From the NCBI GenBank assembly GCA_964502885.1, contig CAZCXU010000003.1, positions 1 to 64,000 of the forward strand: 64,000 nucleotides of DNA, in the 5' to 3' direction. This DNA is from XYB1-FULL-44-23 sp964502885. GTDB lineage: Bacteria > Patescibacteriota > Microgenomatia > CAZETR01 > Amesbacteraceae. Positions 38,066-46,683 of this stretch are shown here, in pieces; positions within the stretch are counted from its first letter, which is position 1, and every line of letters starts with the position of its first letter. Under the pieces are notes generated by a model that saw only the letters and a list, made by a program, of their open reading frames with translations, was not told the DNA's origin and ran no database searches. Both the position numbers and the translations under genes were made by a program.

Positions 38066-38959
38066 CTACTTCATCCCTTTCAACCACTCCGTAAACTCTT
38101 TCCCCAAACCTGGATGTTCCATAGCCATAATGACCGACGTCTTCATATATTCCAAGGGCGTCCCCGCATCCCTATATACACCGCCCACAATGTCTTTCGC
38201 CAAAGCGCGTTTTCCATCAGCCAGCATCAACTTCAGCGCATCGTTGTACCATAATTCCTCTCCTGGCTTAAGAATGCTCTTTGCCTTCTCCATATAGTCA
38301 AACACATCAGGAGTAAACAAAAATCCCGTCACATTAGCCATATCTGATGGTGCCTTTTCTTTTCCTGGTTTTTCAATTACGGTTTTAATATCAATTAACC
38401 CGGGTTCCAACTCATCCCCACCCACAAATCCAAACCTCTTATAATCTTCATCATTCCTGGCTCTTATTGATGCCATCACCGAACAGCCAAATTTCTCATA
38501 GGTACTTATCAGCTGCTGAAACATATTCTCCCCTGTCGTTTGTATAAACTCATCCCCCCATGTATATATAAACGGCTCTTCATCAATCAAATTCCGCACA
38601 TTCAAAAGCGGAGTCCCATTTCCGTAGGGACCCTTTTGTCGCACATACACAAAGTTTGCCATCTCGGCAATCTTGTTTACCATATCTATATACGGCTTCT
38701 TTTTTTCTCCTCCTAAAAGCAAATTCTCAATAAGATCTCCGTGTGCCCTATCGAAATGGTCCTCAATAGACCTTTCATAATAGTTCGTCACGATAATAAT
38801 GTCTTTTATCCCCGCATCTACCAAGTTTTCTGCAATGTATTGAATGACCGGCTTGTCCACTAAAGGCAGCATCTGTTTAGGCATAGCTTTCGTCTGCGGT
38901 AAAAACCTCGTAGCAAACCCCGCCACCGGAATCACAGCCTTAGTCACCTTATTTGTCAT
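38066..38959 (-). CDS. galU: UTP-glucose-1-phosphate uridylyltransferase
   Basis: 297 aa. Nucleotide-binding start VIPVAGFATRFLPQTKAMPK, then PVIQYIAENLVDAGI, KGPYGNGTPLLN and the YTWGDEFI active region; VIEKPGKEKAPS follows. Makes UDP-glucose for glycans. TAGGAT (38969-38974, minus) lies 9 nt before the ATG. Confidence 0.95.
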   Translation of the reverse strand: MTNKVTKAVIPVAGFATRFLPQTKAMPKQMLPLVDKPVIQYIAENLVDAGIKDIIIVTNYYERSIEDHFDRAHGDLIENLLLGGEKKKPYIDMVNKIAEMANFVYVRQKGPYGNGTPLLNVRNLIDEEPFIYTWGDEFIQTTGENMFQQLISTYEKFGCSVMASIRARNDEDYKRFGFVGGDELEPGLIDIKTVIEKPGKEKAPSDMANVTGFLFTPDVFDYMEKAKSILKPGEELWYNDALKLMLADGKRALAKDIVGGVYRDAGTPLEYMKTSVIMAMEHPGLGKEFTEWLKGMK

Positions 38960-39039
38960 GTACCGTACATCCTACCCCCACCCACAGCCATTTTTCAACC
39001 CCTACCCCGGCACCAGCTTGTATTTGATAATTAACCCTA

Positions 39040-39045
39040 TATACT
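39040..39045 (+). promoter_or_regulatory. -10 box of the 89-aa gene, leaderless arrangement
   Basis: TATACT with TTGTAT 16 nt upstream (39018-39023). The ATG at 39053 is 7 nt after the box. Confidence 0.55.
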
Positions 39046-39052
39046 AAAGGCC

Positions 39053-39322
39053 ATGTCCCAGGAAACCGAAAAAATACCTAAAACAGCTGAAGATCTTGCA
39101 TTGGAAATTCTCAACCGGGCAACTGGATTTGATCCAGAAAAACCAACCGTCACAATCGCGACAACTGATCCAAAAGCAATGGCCAGAGAGTTTTTTTCCC
39201 AGGTTGGCACTGGACCAGCTGTTGAGAAGGTAGCCAGAGAAATGTTAGGCGCAACCGACAAGGAAATAATCGAAGTAAAAACCTCGCTCCCCCCCCCAAC
39301 AAAATCAAACAAATCTCAATAG
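39053..39322 (+). CDS. Small hypothetical protein, 89 aa
   Basis: Acidic helical protein (TAEDLALEILNRATGFDPEK; AVEKVAREMLGATDKEIIEV) ending in Pro/Ser/Lys. No membrane segment and no known motif. It has its own promoter and converges on the Tat-signal gene, whose stop lies 5 nt away. Confidence 0.55.
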   Translation: MSQETEKIPKTAEDLALEILNRATGFDPEKPTVTIATTDPKAMAREFFSQVGTGPAVEKVAREMLGATDKEIIEVKTSLPPPTKSNKSQ

Positions 39323-39326
39323 ACTT

Positions 39327-40217
39327 CTAGCCCGCAAGAACTTTCTTACCCCCCGCCAGCACCAACGCCACCGCAGCACCAACCGCCCCCCACGCGACAA
39401 TCGTCCCCATGGCTTTAGCTGCTTCTTCGGAAGGCTGCTCCGCTTCGGCAGGAATTGGCACAGCCACAGGAACTTTCTCACCGTTATCCTCACATTTCAC
39501 TTCCGGACACGCATCCACTCCGGTCAAAAGCTTAATCGCGTTTGCATAGTAGCCAGCCAACAGTTCCGGATCTGAAGTTGGCTGTTCATTATAGTTTTTA
39601 TTGCACCAATCCGTAGGAGATTTATCGGGAAAACCAAACGATGTACCAACAGTTGCGGTGGGCAAAATCACGATTCTCCTCACTCCATCCATAACTACCC
39701 ATAAGTACAAAACTGCATTAACATCCCCTTTCTTGGAAATGAATTCTTTAGCAAAGGCAGACTCTATGGTCAAAGAAGAAGCTTCCCCCGTCATTCGAGC
39801 CACCAGCTCGGACATCAGCTTTTCCGGGTTCTGACAATGTTGGAACTTCTCCGGCTTACCTTCAGCTATATCATCTTTCAGCCTGTCCAATATATGTTTC
39901 TTCATATTTTCAGCATACGGCGTTCCCACCCCAATCGCCAAAACTGGTACAGCACCCCCCCCATACCGCGAATAATCTTCCCTGAGCTTAAGGAGTAAAG
40001 CAGCTTTATCCTTTGGTTGAACCTCCCCCATCCCCGCCGCCGGCTGATACGAAGCCAGCTCTTCTGGAGTCATCGGTACTTCCCCACCCTCAAAATAATG
40101 GGCCGCCGCCTCAGCTAATGGGACATTCCTAAGCGCCAGAGCCCCCGCCGCCACCGCAGTTCCCCGCAAAAAACTCCTTCGTGAAATTCTCCTATCGCCC
40201 GCCTTCAGTAATTCCAT
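39327..40217 (-). CDS. Tat-signal protein with C-terminal membrane anchor
   Basis: 296 aa. N-terminal twin-arginine signal SRRSFLRGTAVAAGALAL. The body (about 40-235) has alpha/beta character with strands VPVLAIGVG and RRIVILPTATVG, and a Cys pair in VDACPEVKC. A Pro/Glu linker leads to a C-terminal hydrophobic segment (IVAWGAVGAAVALVLAGG), so it would be anchored on the outer face. No tat genes are in the window. Function unknown. Confidence 0.65.
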   Translation of the reverse strand: MELLKAGDRRISRRSFLRGTAVAAGALALRNVPLAEAAAHYFEGGEVPMTPEELASYQPAAGMGEVQPKDKAALLLKLREDYSRYGGGAVPVLAIGVGTPYAENMKKHILDRLKDDIAEGKPEKFQHCQNPEKLMSELVARMTGEASSLTIESAFAKEFISKKGDVNAVLYLWVVMDGVRRIVILPTATVGTSFGFPDKSPTDWCNKNYNEQPTSDPELLAGYYANAIKLLTGVDACPEVKCEDNGEKVPVAVPIPAEAEQPSEEAAKAMGTIVAWGAVGAAVALVLAGGKKVLAG

Positions 40218-40310
40218 CTCTGGATTTTATTATAGGCCTCATTTATTTGTCAAGTGTCATGGAATCAAGTTAGCCTACAAAACGGATTAGTTCTATTGCC
40301 CAAAGACAAG

Positions 40311-40832
40311 CTATAACAATTTGCCATAGCTAAATTTTCCCAACTCTCCCTCCATATCCGAATAAATCTTCCCCGCCAGCTTCCCTCCCGCAATAAAATC
40401 TTCCTGTGTCACATCAGCCAAACAAAACTCCGGCATCTCAAATGCCTGCATTTCTTCAATTGATGGGAATTCAAAGTCAACCAAAACCAAACCTGTCAAA
40501 TCTCCAGTAAACACATCAATTTCAGCTTTATATCGCATATAAGGGTAGAAAAACCTTCTTTTAGTGACCCTCTTTCCCTTGACAGTTGCAAGTCCCGCAA
40601 ATTCAGCCTCCGTTAAGGGGATCGTCATCTCAGTATGTTGTGAAGCGTCAGTCGTATCGAGTTGAATTTTCTTGGTAATTTCATATCGAGCGCCCCTTTT
40701 GCGAATCCGTAGCGTCGGAAAATCCATTGCTTCCGGCACATAGATATCTACCAGATCAACATATTCGCAATCAAACATTCCCTCTGGTAGAGATTTTGCC
40801 AAATACGTCCTTTCCAATTCCAACTGCCCCAT
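40311..40832 (-). CDS. CYTH-domain protein (triphosphate tunnel fold)
   Basis: 173 aa. The entry motif ELERTYL corresponds to ExExK, followed by TLRIRKRGARYEITKKIQ, MRYKAEIDVFTGDL and VLVDFEFPS, the alternating charged strands of a triphosphate tunnel. Family members hydrolyse inorganic triphosphate, thiamine triphosphate or make cAMP. The third residue of ExExK is Arg here. TAGAAT (40839-40844, minus) lies 6 nt before the ATG. Confidence 0.82.
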   Translation of the reverse strand: MGQLELERTYLAKSLPEGMFDCEYVDLVDIYVPEAMDFPTLRIRKRGARYEITKKIQLDTTDASQHTEMTIPLTEAEFAGLATVKGKRVTKRRFFYPYMRYKAEIDVFTGDLTGLVLVDFEFPSIEEMQAFEMPEFCLADVTQEDFIAGGKLAGKIYSDMEGELGKFSYGKLL

Positions 40833-40864
40833 TCTCCAATTCTACCTCATGTTAAACTTTTCTC

Positions 40865-42838
40865 ATGCATTGGCCATCAAAGCTGATCCGCCTGTCATTC
40901 CACCTCATTTTCTTTCTGATTCCATTCATTTTCCTCCCCAACACTACCGAGTTATTCGAATTCAATAAAATGATTCTGACTTATTGGCTCTCTCTGATCA
41001 TTTCTGTCACCTGGATCCTCGACATGGTGTATCAAAAGCGCTTTATCTTCCGCCGTACACTTCCGGATATACCTATTATTTTTTTCCTGGCCGTCCAGCT
41101 TCTCAGTCTTATCTACTCCATTGATCCGCAAACTTCGCTGTACGGCTACTACAGCCGTTTCAACGGCGGTTTTCTCTCTCTGGCCAGCTACGCCGTCCTT
41201 TATTGGGCGGCTGCCACTTATTTGGATTTCAAAAGTACAGTTTCACTACTGCAAACCGCTCTGTGGACTGCCATCCCGATTTCTCTCTACGGGATTGCCG
41301 AACATTTTGGCATAGACTCGAAGTTGTGGGTGCAGGATGTCCAAAACCGGGTTTTTTCCACCCTGGGTCAACCAAACTGGTTAGCGTCATACCTGATTGC
41401 ACTTATATTTCTTCCGCTTGCTCATATTTTCTCCCACCCCAAAACAAAAATAACCCGCTATCTGATTTTTGCAATTCTCTTTCTGACTCTCATTTATACA
41501 AAATCTCGATCAGGGCTGCTTGCTTTCGGCATCAGCTCACTAGTTTTCTTCGCATATGTTTTTCTCAAAAAAAGAATCGGCCACTTTTCGTTTTCAAAAC
41601 TCTCAGTCACTGGATTAATCGTCATCCTCCCCATACTAATCTTTGCCAATCCTTTACGAGACCTCTTTATCTCTACCTCCCCCGTGCTCACTCCAGGAAA
41701 AATTGATGGGCCCGCTCTCGACGTCGGCGGTACTGAATCCGGAGCCATCCGCAAGATTGTTTGGAAAGGCAGTCTGGATATCTGGCGCGCTTCGCCAAAA
41801 AACTTTTGGCTGGGAAGCGGGCCCGAAACCTTTGGCCTGATCTATTATCTTTATAGACCACTCGAGCATAACCACACCTCTGAATGGGATCTTCTCTACA
41901 ACAAGGCTCACAACGAGTTTCTCAACTATTTGTCTACCACCGGCATTCTCGGCCTATCTTCATATCTCTGTCTCCTGTTTGCATTTTTGGTGCAAATGAT
42001 TCGCTCATTATCTAGCGCACCAAATGACTCACAGCCTCTCACCCGACTCGCTCTACTTGTTGGCTGGCTGACTATTCCTATCACCAATTTCTGGGGTTTT
42101 TCGGTCGTCATAGTTCAAGTCCTGATGTTTGTAATCCCGGCGTTAACGCTTCACTTACAAAACCAATCAGTCTCCCCCGCCCTTCCCCGCACCAAGTACC
42201 AGACTTCTCTGTTCACAACCGCCATCACCCTCGGCGCTCTGGGAGTGTTTTTGTATTTCTCTCTGGCAATTTTTCAATATTGGCTGGCAGACACCAAACT
42301 TGCATCAGGACAAAATTCCCTCCGCGCTTTTACCATGACCCAAAAACCTGAATATGTTGCTTTGGCGTATCAGGACCTGCAGTCAGCCTTTGAACTTAAC
42401 CCCCACGAACCTGCTATATCAGCTGAATACGCTTTTGCTTCTGCCTACCTGTCTGTATTTACTGAAACTACAGACGCTACTTCTTCGGCAACATTGTCCC
42501 AAAAAACCAAGCTATTGGCAGAACTAACCATCTCCCGCAGTCCACAAAACCCAAGCACCTACAAGCAAGCGGCCAAATCTCTGACTCTACTGGGAACCAT
42601 CAGCCCTGACAATTTTGACACCGCAATCAGCTATCTGAACGAAGCGCAAAAACTCTCTCCCACCGACCCACGGGTAATTCACAATTTGGGAATATTGTAC
42701 AAATACAAGGGCGACACACTCACGGCCCAAAAGTTCTTTAACCATGCTTTGCAACTCAAACCTGACTACCCCGAACCAAAAAATCAGCTGGAGCAGATAG
42801 CCTCCGAAGTAGCCAAAAAAGATTTCCCCAAACGATAA
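40865..42838 (+). CDS. O-antigen ligase-like membrane protein with TPR tail
   Basis: 657 aa. About ten to twelve hydrophobic segments up to residue 470, a Wzy_C/WaaL-type periplasmic loop with KAHNEFLNYLSTTGILGL, and a C-terminal helical part with TPR-like repeats (PRVIHNLGILYKYKGDTL; AQKFFNHALQLKPDYPEP). The family attaches or polymerises surface polysaccharides, or glycosylates pilins. It stands alone, with def next. Confidence 0.85.
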   Translation: MHWPSKLIRLSFHLIFFLIPFIFLPNTTELFEFNKMILTYWLSLIISVTWILDMVYQKRFIFRRTLPDIPIIFFLAVQLLSLIYSIDPQTSLYGYYSRFNGGFLSLASYAVLYWAAATYLDFKSTVSLLQTALWTAIPISLYGIAEHFGIDSKLWVQDVQNRVFSTLGQPNWLASYLIALIFLPLAHIFSHPKTKITRYLIFAILFLTLIYTKSRSGLLAFGISSLVFFAYVFLKKRIGHFSFSKLSVTGLIVILPILIFANPLRDLFISTSPVLTPGKIDGPALDVGGTESGAIRKIVWKGSLDIWRASPKNFWLGSGPETFGLIYYLYRPLEHNHTSEWDLLYNKAHNEFLNYLSTTGILGLSSYLCLLFAFLVQMIRSLSSAPNDSQPLTRLALLVGWLTIPITNFWGFSVVIVQVLMFVIPALTLHLQNQSVSPALPRTKYQTSLFTTAITLGALGVFLYFSLAIFQYWLADTKLASGQNSLRAFTMTQKPEYVALAYQDLQSAFELNPHEPAISAEYAFASAYLSVFTETTDATSSATLSQKTKLLAELTISRSPQNPSTYKQAAKSLTLLGTISPDNFDTAISYLNEAQKLSPTDPRVIHNLGILYKYKGDTLTAQKFFNHALQLKPDYPEPKNQLEQIASEVAKKDFPKR

Positions 42839-42864
42839 AAATACACCTTGATCACCATTTCCTG

Positions 42865-42870
42865 TAAAAT
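42865..42870 (+). promoter_or_regulatory. -10 box of def, leaderless arrangement
   Basis: TAAAAT followed by 6 nt and the ATG of def at 42877. Confidence 0.5.
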
Positions 42871-42876
42871 TGGTCC

Positions 42877-43410
42877 ATGACAGACATAGTTACCGTCCCG
42901 AATCCGGTGCTTCGCAAACCCACAAAACCTATTATCACAGTGGATCGTAGGCTTCTCGATATAGTTTCAGACATGACCGAAGCGCTTATCAGCGCAAAAG
43001 ACCCGGAAGGAGTGGGCCTGGCTGCACCCCAGATCGGCCTGCCTTTACAGATTTTTCTGGCTCGCCCCGATCTCAAAAAACCACCAGTCCTCTTTATCAA
43101 TCCCAAAATTACCCAGTACTCCCAAAAACTTCAGGCCCCGGATTCCAAAAACGGCGTTTATGAAGGATGTCTTTCCATCCCGCACCACTACGCCCCACTC
43201 AAAAGATCCCAATCCGTCAATGTGGATTATGAAATCATAGACAACGGTAAATTAACAAAAAAATCCGATGCCTTTACAGGATTTATGGCCCACATTATTC
43301 AGCATGAAATGGATCATCTCAATGGAATTCTCTTTATCGACCATGTACTTTCTCAAAACTCAAAACTCTACCTTATCAAGGGAAAAGCCTGGGAAGAAAT
43401 TTCCATATAA
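42877..43410 (+). CDS. def: Peptide deformylase
   Basis: 177 aa metalloenzyme removing the formyl group of nascent proteins. Motif 1 is GVGLAAPQIG, motif 2 EGCLSIP with the metal Cys, and motif 3 QHEMDHLNGILF with the two His and the catalytic Glu. fmt starts 4 nt further on, the usual pairing of formylation and deformylation. Confidence 0.97.
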   Translation: MTDIVTVPNPVLRKPTKPIITVDRRLLDIVSDMTEALISAKDPEGVGLAAPQIGLPLQIFLARPDLKKPPVLFINPKITQYSQKLQAPDSKNGVYEGCLSIPHHYAPLKRSQSVNVDYEIIDNGKLTKKSDAFTGFMAHIIQHEMDHLNGILFIDHVLSQNSKLYLIKGKAWEEISI

Positions 43411-43414
43411 GTAT

Positions 43415-44227
43415 ATGCCGCCGATCATTTTTTTTGGTTCGTCCGCCTACTCAATCCCTGTCCTGAAAACTCTTCTGGACAATCAAGTATCTATCCATCT
43501 GGTAGTGACTACTCCGGATAAGCCCGTAGGTAGGCATTTACAACTTACGCCAAACCCCCTCAAGGCATTTGCCATTTCACAAAACCTGCCGTTTATTGAG
43601 TCGGGAAAATTGCTGTGTGAACGCTGGTCCGAAAAAGTAACTGACCCAAAAGTAGTCGGCCTTGTCGCCGCCTACGGTCGCATAATCAAACCTGAATTAT
43701 TGGACAAATTTTCTACTCCTTTAATAAATATTCATCCATCGCTTCTTCCTAAATATAGAGGACCATCTCCATTACAATTTCAGCTACTGGACGGGACCAC
43801 CGAAACCGGTGTCACCCTCATCCAGATTGATGCAGATGTTGATCATGGGCCAATTATTGCCAGCGAGCACGACACGATTTTTGACACCGACACGCCGGAA
43901 ACTTTAGGCACTCGTCTCTTTACGACAGGTGCACAGCTTTTTTTAAAGTATCTCAGCTCTCCTTCCGCTTTTAAGCCCCGGGCACAAGACCACTCACAAG
44001 CCACATTTACCCAAAAACTAACCCGCGAATACGGATTTATTCCCTGGGAGCAATTTCAAGTTGAGACAAGACAACTGTCACCAGCATTCCGCAACAAATT
44101 TCGTGCACTCTTCCCTTGGCCAGGTATATGGACAATCAATCCCGACACAAACACCAGAGTTAAGCTGGTCAATCTAAGTCCTATTCAAATTCTTTCCGAG
44201 GGTCAATCTACACCGCAACCGCTTTAG
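43415..44227 (+). CDS. fmt: Methionyl-tRNA formyltransferase
   Basis: 270 aa from the ATG at 43415; the frame is open earlier but that overlaps def. Formyl-THF-dependent N-domain with FFGSSAYSIPVL, VVTTPDKPVGR, NIHPSLLPKYRGPSPLQ and GVTLIQIDADVDHGPII. The C-terminal tRNA-binding barrel is shortened relative to the 310-aa E. coli protein. It overlaps the convergent rpmB by 20 nt. Confidence 0.95.
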   Translation: MPPIIFFGSSAYSIPVLKTLLDNQVSIHLVVTTPDKPVGRHLQLTPNPLKAFAISQNLPFIESGKLLCERWSEKVTDPKVVGLVAAYGRIIKPELLDKFSTPLINIHPSLLPKYRGPSPLQFQLLDGTTETGVTLIQIDADVDHGPIIASEHDTIFDTDTPETLGTRLFTTGAQLFLKYLSSPSAFKPRAQDHSQATFTQKLTREYGFIPWEQFQVETRQLSPAFRNKFRALFPWPGIWTINPDTNTRVKLVNLSPIQILSEGQSTPQPL

Positions 44228-44405
44228 CCGCTCGCAAACATTTAGTACACAACTTCAAACCCTGCCATTTGTGCAAATTTGGCTTAAAAACTTTTCGGGT
44301 ATGTGGAGCACGTTTCTTCCAGCGTCCACCTGCCACACCACGGCCATGAGCATGGGACTCGCCGTATTGCACACCTCGACTGCAGTTATCACACATGAAT
44401 GACAT
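44208..44405 (-). CDS. rpmB: Ribosomal protein bL28
   Basis: 65 aa from the ATG at 44405; an ATG at 44396 (MCDNC) is also possible. Zinc-type L28 with MCDNCSRG and LCTKC, the basic core WKKRAPHTRKVFKPNLHK. Part of the large subunit. TAAAAT lies about 11 nt before the start. It overlaps the 3' end of fmt by 20 nt. Confidence 0.93.
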   Translation of the reverse strand: MSFMCDNCSRGVQYGESHAHGRGVAGGRWKKRAPHTRKVFKPNLHKWQGLKLCTKCLRAAKAVAV

Positions 44406-44504
44406 AAGACTCGTGTATTTTATAATCAAACACCTCCGGTTTCAACCTGCAAACCATTTGGCAACAAATTGATAAATACCTCCGGATACTTAATAATAGC
44501 TGGA

Positions 44505-45119
44505 ATGTTGGATATGCTTTTCAATAACCCCGCTGCCTTTAGCCTGATATTCGGAGGCTTAGTCATCTCAATTGGCATTCACGAGGCCGCACACGCTTAC
44601 ACCGCCGACTACTTGGGAGACCCCACTCCCAGATCACAAGGACGTACCACACTAAATCCCCTCGCCCATCTGGATCCTCTGGGAACCGCCATGATCCTGC
44701 TTACTGGATTTTTTGGATGGGGCAAACCTTCTCCATATGATCCATTCAATCTGCGTGACCCACGCCGCGATACTGCCCTCATTGCCCTTTCCGGACCAGC
44801 AGTCAATCTAATTATAGCCAGCCTCCTCGCACTGGTCTTTCGTACCGCCGATTTACCCCAGACAGTATCTGCTGTTGTTTTTCTTCTTATTAGATTAAAC
44901 ATCACACTGGCAATCTTCAATCTCCTACCAATTCCGCCTCTCGATGGATCAAAAATAGCCAGCCTGTTTATGTCTCATGAATCTGGACTTCGCTTTCAAC
45001 ATCAAAACAACCTTCTCCTGTTGTTTCTTTTCATTTTGCCTGTTTTCGGCGGATTATCCCTGGCAGCTATAATCGTCTCCCCGATAGCTTCAATACTTCT
45101 AAAAATTCTACTTGGATAG
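44505..45119 (+). CDS. Site-2 protease family membrane metallopeptidase (M50)
   Basis: 204 aa from the ATG at 44505. The zinc motif HEAAH lies in IGIHEAAHAYTADYLGD, and the third ligand in FNLLPIPPLDGSK. Five to six membrane segments and no PDZ domain, so it is a minimal SpoIVFB/rhomboid-neighbour type S2P. It is distinct from the PDZ-containing RseP at 18476. Substrate unknown. Confidence 0.88.
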   Translation: MLDMLFNNPAAFSLIFGGLVISIGIHEAAHAYTADYLGDPTPRSQGRTTLNPLAHLDPLGTAMILLTGFFGWGKPSPYDPFNLRDPRRDTALIALSGPAVNLIIASLLALVFRTADLPQTVSAVVFLLIRLNITLAIFNLLPIPPLDGSKIASLFMSHESGLRFQHQNNLLLLFLFILPVFGGLSLAAIIVSPIASILLKILLG

Positions 45120-45145
45120 GGCTTCTTTCCGGTTTACATTCTCAG

Positions 45146-45151
45146 TATAAT
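45146..45151 (+). promoter_or_regulatory. -10 box of the structured RNA
   Basis: Exact TATAAT, 6 nt before the 5' stem of the RNA at 45158. No convincing -35 box. Confidence 0.6.
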
Positions 45152-45157
45152 AAATGT

Positions 45158-45350
45158 GTCCTGCCAAGAGGGATAAGACTTTAGACATTTTTCTTTGTCT
45201 ATTTTTTCTCTAAAAGGGCTGGGCACAAATCTGAGTGTGTCCTAGCACATTCTCAGACATTTCCAATGCGGCAACGATTTGGAATAGCCTACCCACTTTG
45301 GTACAAACCAGGGAAAAAATCTAAAGTCGTCCGACTGGCGGGACTTTTTT
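45158..45350 (+). ncRNA. Unidentified structured RNA of about 190 nt
   Basis: The unit starts 6 nt after TATAAT and ends in a T-run. Long-range pairings by eye: GTCCTGCCA (45158-45166) with TGGCGGGAC (45336-45344), one G-U pair; GACTTTAGA (45177-45185) with TCTAAAGTC (45320-45328), perfect; GGGCTGGGC (45216-45224) with GCCTACCC (45287-45294). Inside the last pair are two hairpins, CTGAGTGTG/CACATTCTCAG (45231-45256) and TTCCAA/TTGGAA (45261-45284). It lacks the conserved sequences of RNase P, tmRNA and SRP RNA. 6S RNA seems unlikely because of the branched core. No open frame covers it. Confidence 0.7.
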
Positions 45351-45470
45351 AATACGTCAGCCCTCTATAACAAACTATTAATATCTGATACAGATTGTAC
45401 ATTTAGTAGTGCATACAAAGATTCTTTAACTTCTGGTCAGCAACAGGTAAAATCAAACACAGAAGTCCAA

Positions 45471-45542
45471 GCCGAGATAGCTCAGTGGTAGAGCAGCTGT
45501 TTTGTAAACAGCAGGTCGTGGGTTCGAACCCCACCCTCGGCT
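45471..45542 (+). tRNA. tRNA-Thr(UGU)
   Basis: 72 nt cloverleaf with acceptor GCCGAGA/CCTCGGC (last pair A-C), anticodon stem GCTGT/ACAGC around TTTGTAA, anticodon TGT, and T-arm GTGGGTTCGAACCCCAC. CCA is not encoded. Confidence 0.95.
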
Positions 45543-45570
45543 CACTACTTTTGTTAAAATCAATAAACTA

Positions 45571-45653
45571 GCCGGGATACTCAAGCGGTCAACGAGGGCG
45601 GACTGTAAATCCGCTGGCATTCGCCTACGTAGGTTCAAATCCTGCTCCCGGCA
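45571..45653 (+). tRNA. tRNA-Tyr(GUA)
   Basis: 83 nt with a long variable arm (class II), anticodon loop ACTGTAAAT with GTA, T-arm GTAGGTTCAAATCCTGC and acceptor GCCGGGA/TCCCGGC. CCA is not encoded. It is a substrate for the Tgt/QueA queuosine pathway of this window. Confidence 0.94.
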
Positions 45654-45933
45654 CAGTTAGTTTCACAAGCAGGAGCAGGATAACGGAGCACGCAAAGCGG
45701 CGCACACCATTCTGCTCCCGGCACAAAAAACAAGAGCTGGCTCAAAGGGTTAGTTTTTTGTTTTTACGGTGAGCCGTGATTTGACACATGCCCGGCTCAT
45801 TCTAATATCAAAGCAAAGCATAGATATTAGGAGGGTAACCTTGCTACCCCGCATATCCTGCGACCAATTCTGCTCGCAGCACTAAACCCCACGTCCCCTA
45901 CCTCAAATTCTTACAATGTGATTAAATAAGAAC
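45654..45933 (+). other. Intergenic region with tRNA-Tyr 3'-end copies
   Basis: The last bases of tRNA-Tyr, CTGCTCCCGGCACA (45642-45655), recur at 45712-45725, and a weaker version (TTCTGCTCGCAGCAC) appears near 45868. GGAGCAGG at about 45671 can pair with the tRNA 3' end. ACAAAAAAC and GTTTTTTGT around 45724-45762 form a possible terminator. No gene is seen. Confidence 0.5.
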
Positions 45934-46284
45934 ATGTTCAAATTCAAAAGCCACATCATCTACGAACAACTCCGTACTTTCAACAAAGACCTTTTTGTTC
46001 TCACGGGCAAACTCCCAAACTATGAAAGTAATGGTCTGATCAAACAAATTCGCAATTTAAGTGTTACCACTGTCCAGGACTTTGTCGAAGGCCAAACACG
46101 CACCTCCAAAGGTAACACTGGCGAATCAATGGAAAAATGCATCGTATCAATAGCCAAGATCGCTTCCCTCATTGATCTCTGTGAAAGCTTGGGGTATGTG
46201 GACAGTAAAACCAACGAACGCTGGGGTAATATCTGTGATGATCTCACCAAACGACTCTATGAGGCCCACAAGGCACTCCACTAA
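45934..46284 (+). CDS. Four-helix-bundle protein (S23/IVS family)
   Basis: 116 aa. Pattern of the TIGR02436/S23 family: an N-terminal helix with YEQLRTFNKDLFVLTGKLP, then NGLIKQIRNLSVTTVQDFVEG, which matches the family's LxxQIRRAAxSVxxNIAEG, and two further helices. First known from intervening sequences in 23S rRNA genes; also related to Avd proteins of diversity-generating retroelements, but no reverse transcriptase is in the window. It lies between tRNA genes. Confidence 0.82.
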   Translation: MFKFKSHIIYEQLRTFNKDLFVLTGKLPNYESNGLIKQIRNLSVTTVQDFVEGQTRTSKGNTGESMEKCIVSIAKIASLIDLCESLGYVDSKTNERWGNICDDLTKRLYEAHKALH

Positions 46285-46337
46285 TTACTCACTTTCCATC
46301 CCCTCTTCTTCTCGGATATAATAACCAAGTTCCATTC

Positions 46338-46583
46338 GCCTGGGTAGTTCATCACAGTTTGCCGTTAAGGCAAGCTGGGATAGAGCAGCTTGTGGGTAGG
46401 GCCCCACGTTGCTGCGATAATGGTAGAACGCATCCCTAGGTTTAACATAAAAACCCATTCGCCTGGGTAGTTCATCACAGTTTGCCGTTAAGGCAAGCTG
46501 GGATAGAGCAGCTTGTGGGTAGGGCCCCACGTTGCTGCGATAATGGTAGAACGCATCCCTAGGTTTAACATAAAAACCCATTC
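46338..46583 (+). repeat. Two identical 123-bp truncated tRNA-Thr units
   Basis: Units at 46338-46460 and 46461-46583 are identical. Each begins with the tRNA-Thr 5' end GCCTGGGTAGTTCA, then carries an about 71-nt insert in the D-loop, then resumes with GGTAGAACGCAT before losing the rest of the tRNA. The intact tRNA-Thr(GGU) follows at exactly the same 123-nt spacing (46584). The insert contains hairpins AAGCT/AGCTT and GTGGG/CCCAC. The units have no T-arm and cannot give a mature tRNA. Confidence 0.85.
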
Positions 46584-46655
46584 GCCTGGGTAGTTCAGTG
46601 GTAGAACGCATTCTTGGTAAGAATGAAGTCGGGAGTCCGATTCTCCCTCCAGGCT
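46584..46655 (+). tRNA. tRNA-Thr(GGU)
   Basis: 72 nt cloverleaf with acceptor GCCTGGG/TCCAGGC, anticodon stem CATTC/GAATG around TTGGTAA, anticodon GGT, and T-arm GGGAGTCCGATTCTCCC. The 13 nt ATTCTCCCTCCAG at its 3' end are repeated at 46718-46730. CCA is not encoded. Confidence 0.93.
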
Positions 46656-46683
46656 CACTGATCGGAGGAGAACATCGAAAGAC

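Noticed and set aside
45158..45350. RNase P RNA, tmRNA or SRP RNA
   Set aside because: None of their conserved blocks (GAGGAAAGTCC and ACAGAA; tRNA-like CCA end; GGAAGGAAGCAG-like helix 8) are present.
45934..46284. Avd protein of a diversity-generating retroelement
   Set aside because: The four-helix fold fits, but there is no reverse transcriptase or template/variable repeat pair in the window.
46338..46655. Possible CRISPR-like array
   Set aside because: Units are directly adjacent, 123 bp long and lack variable spacers; they derive from tRNA-Thr.
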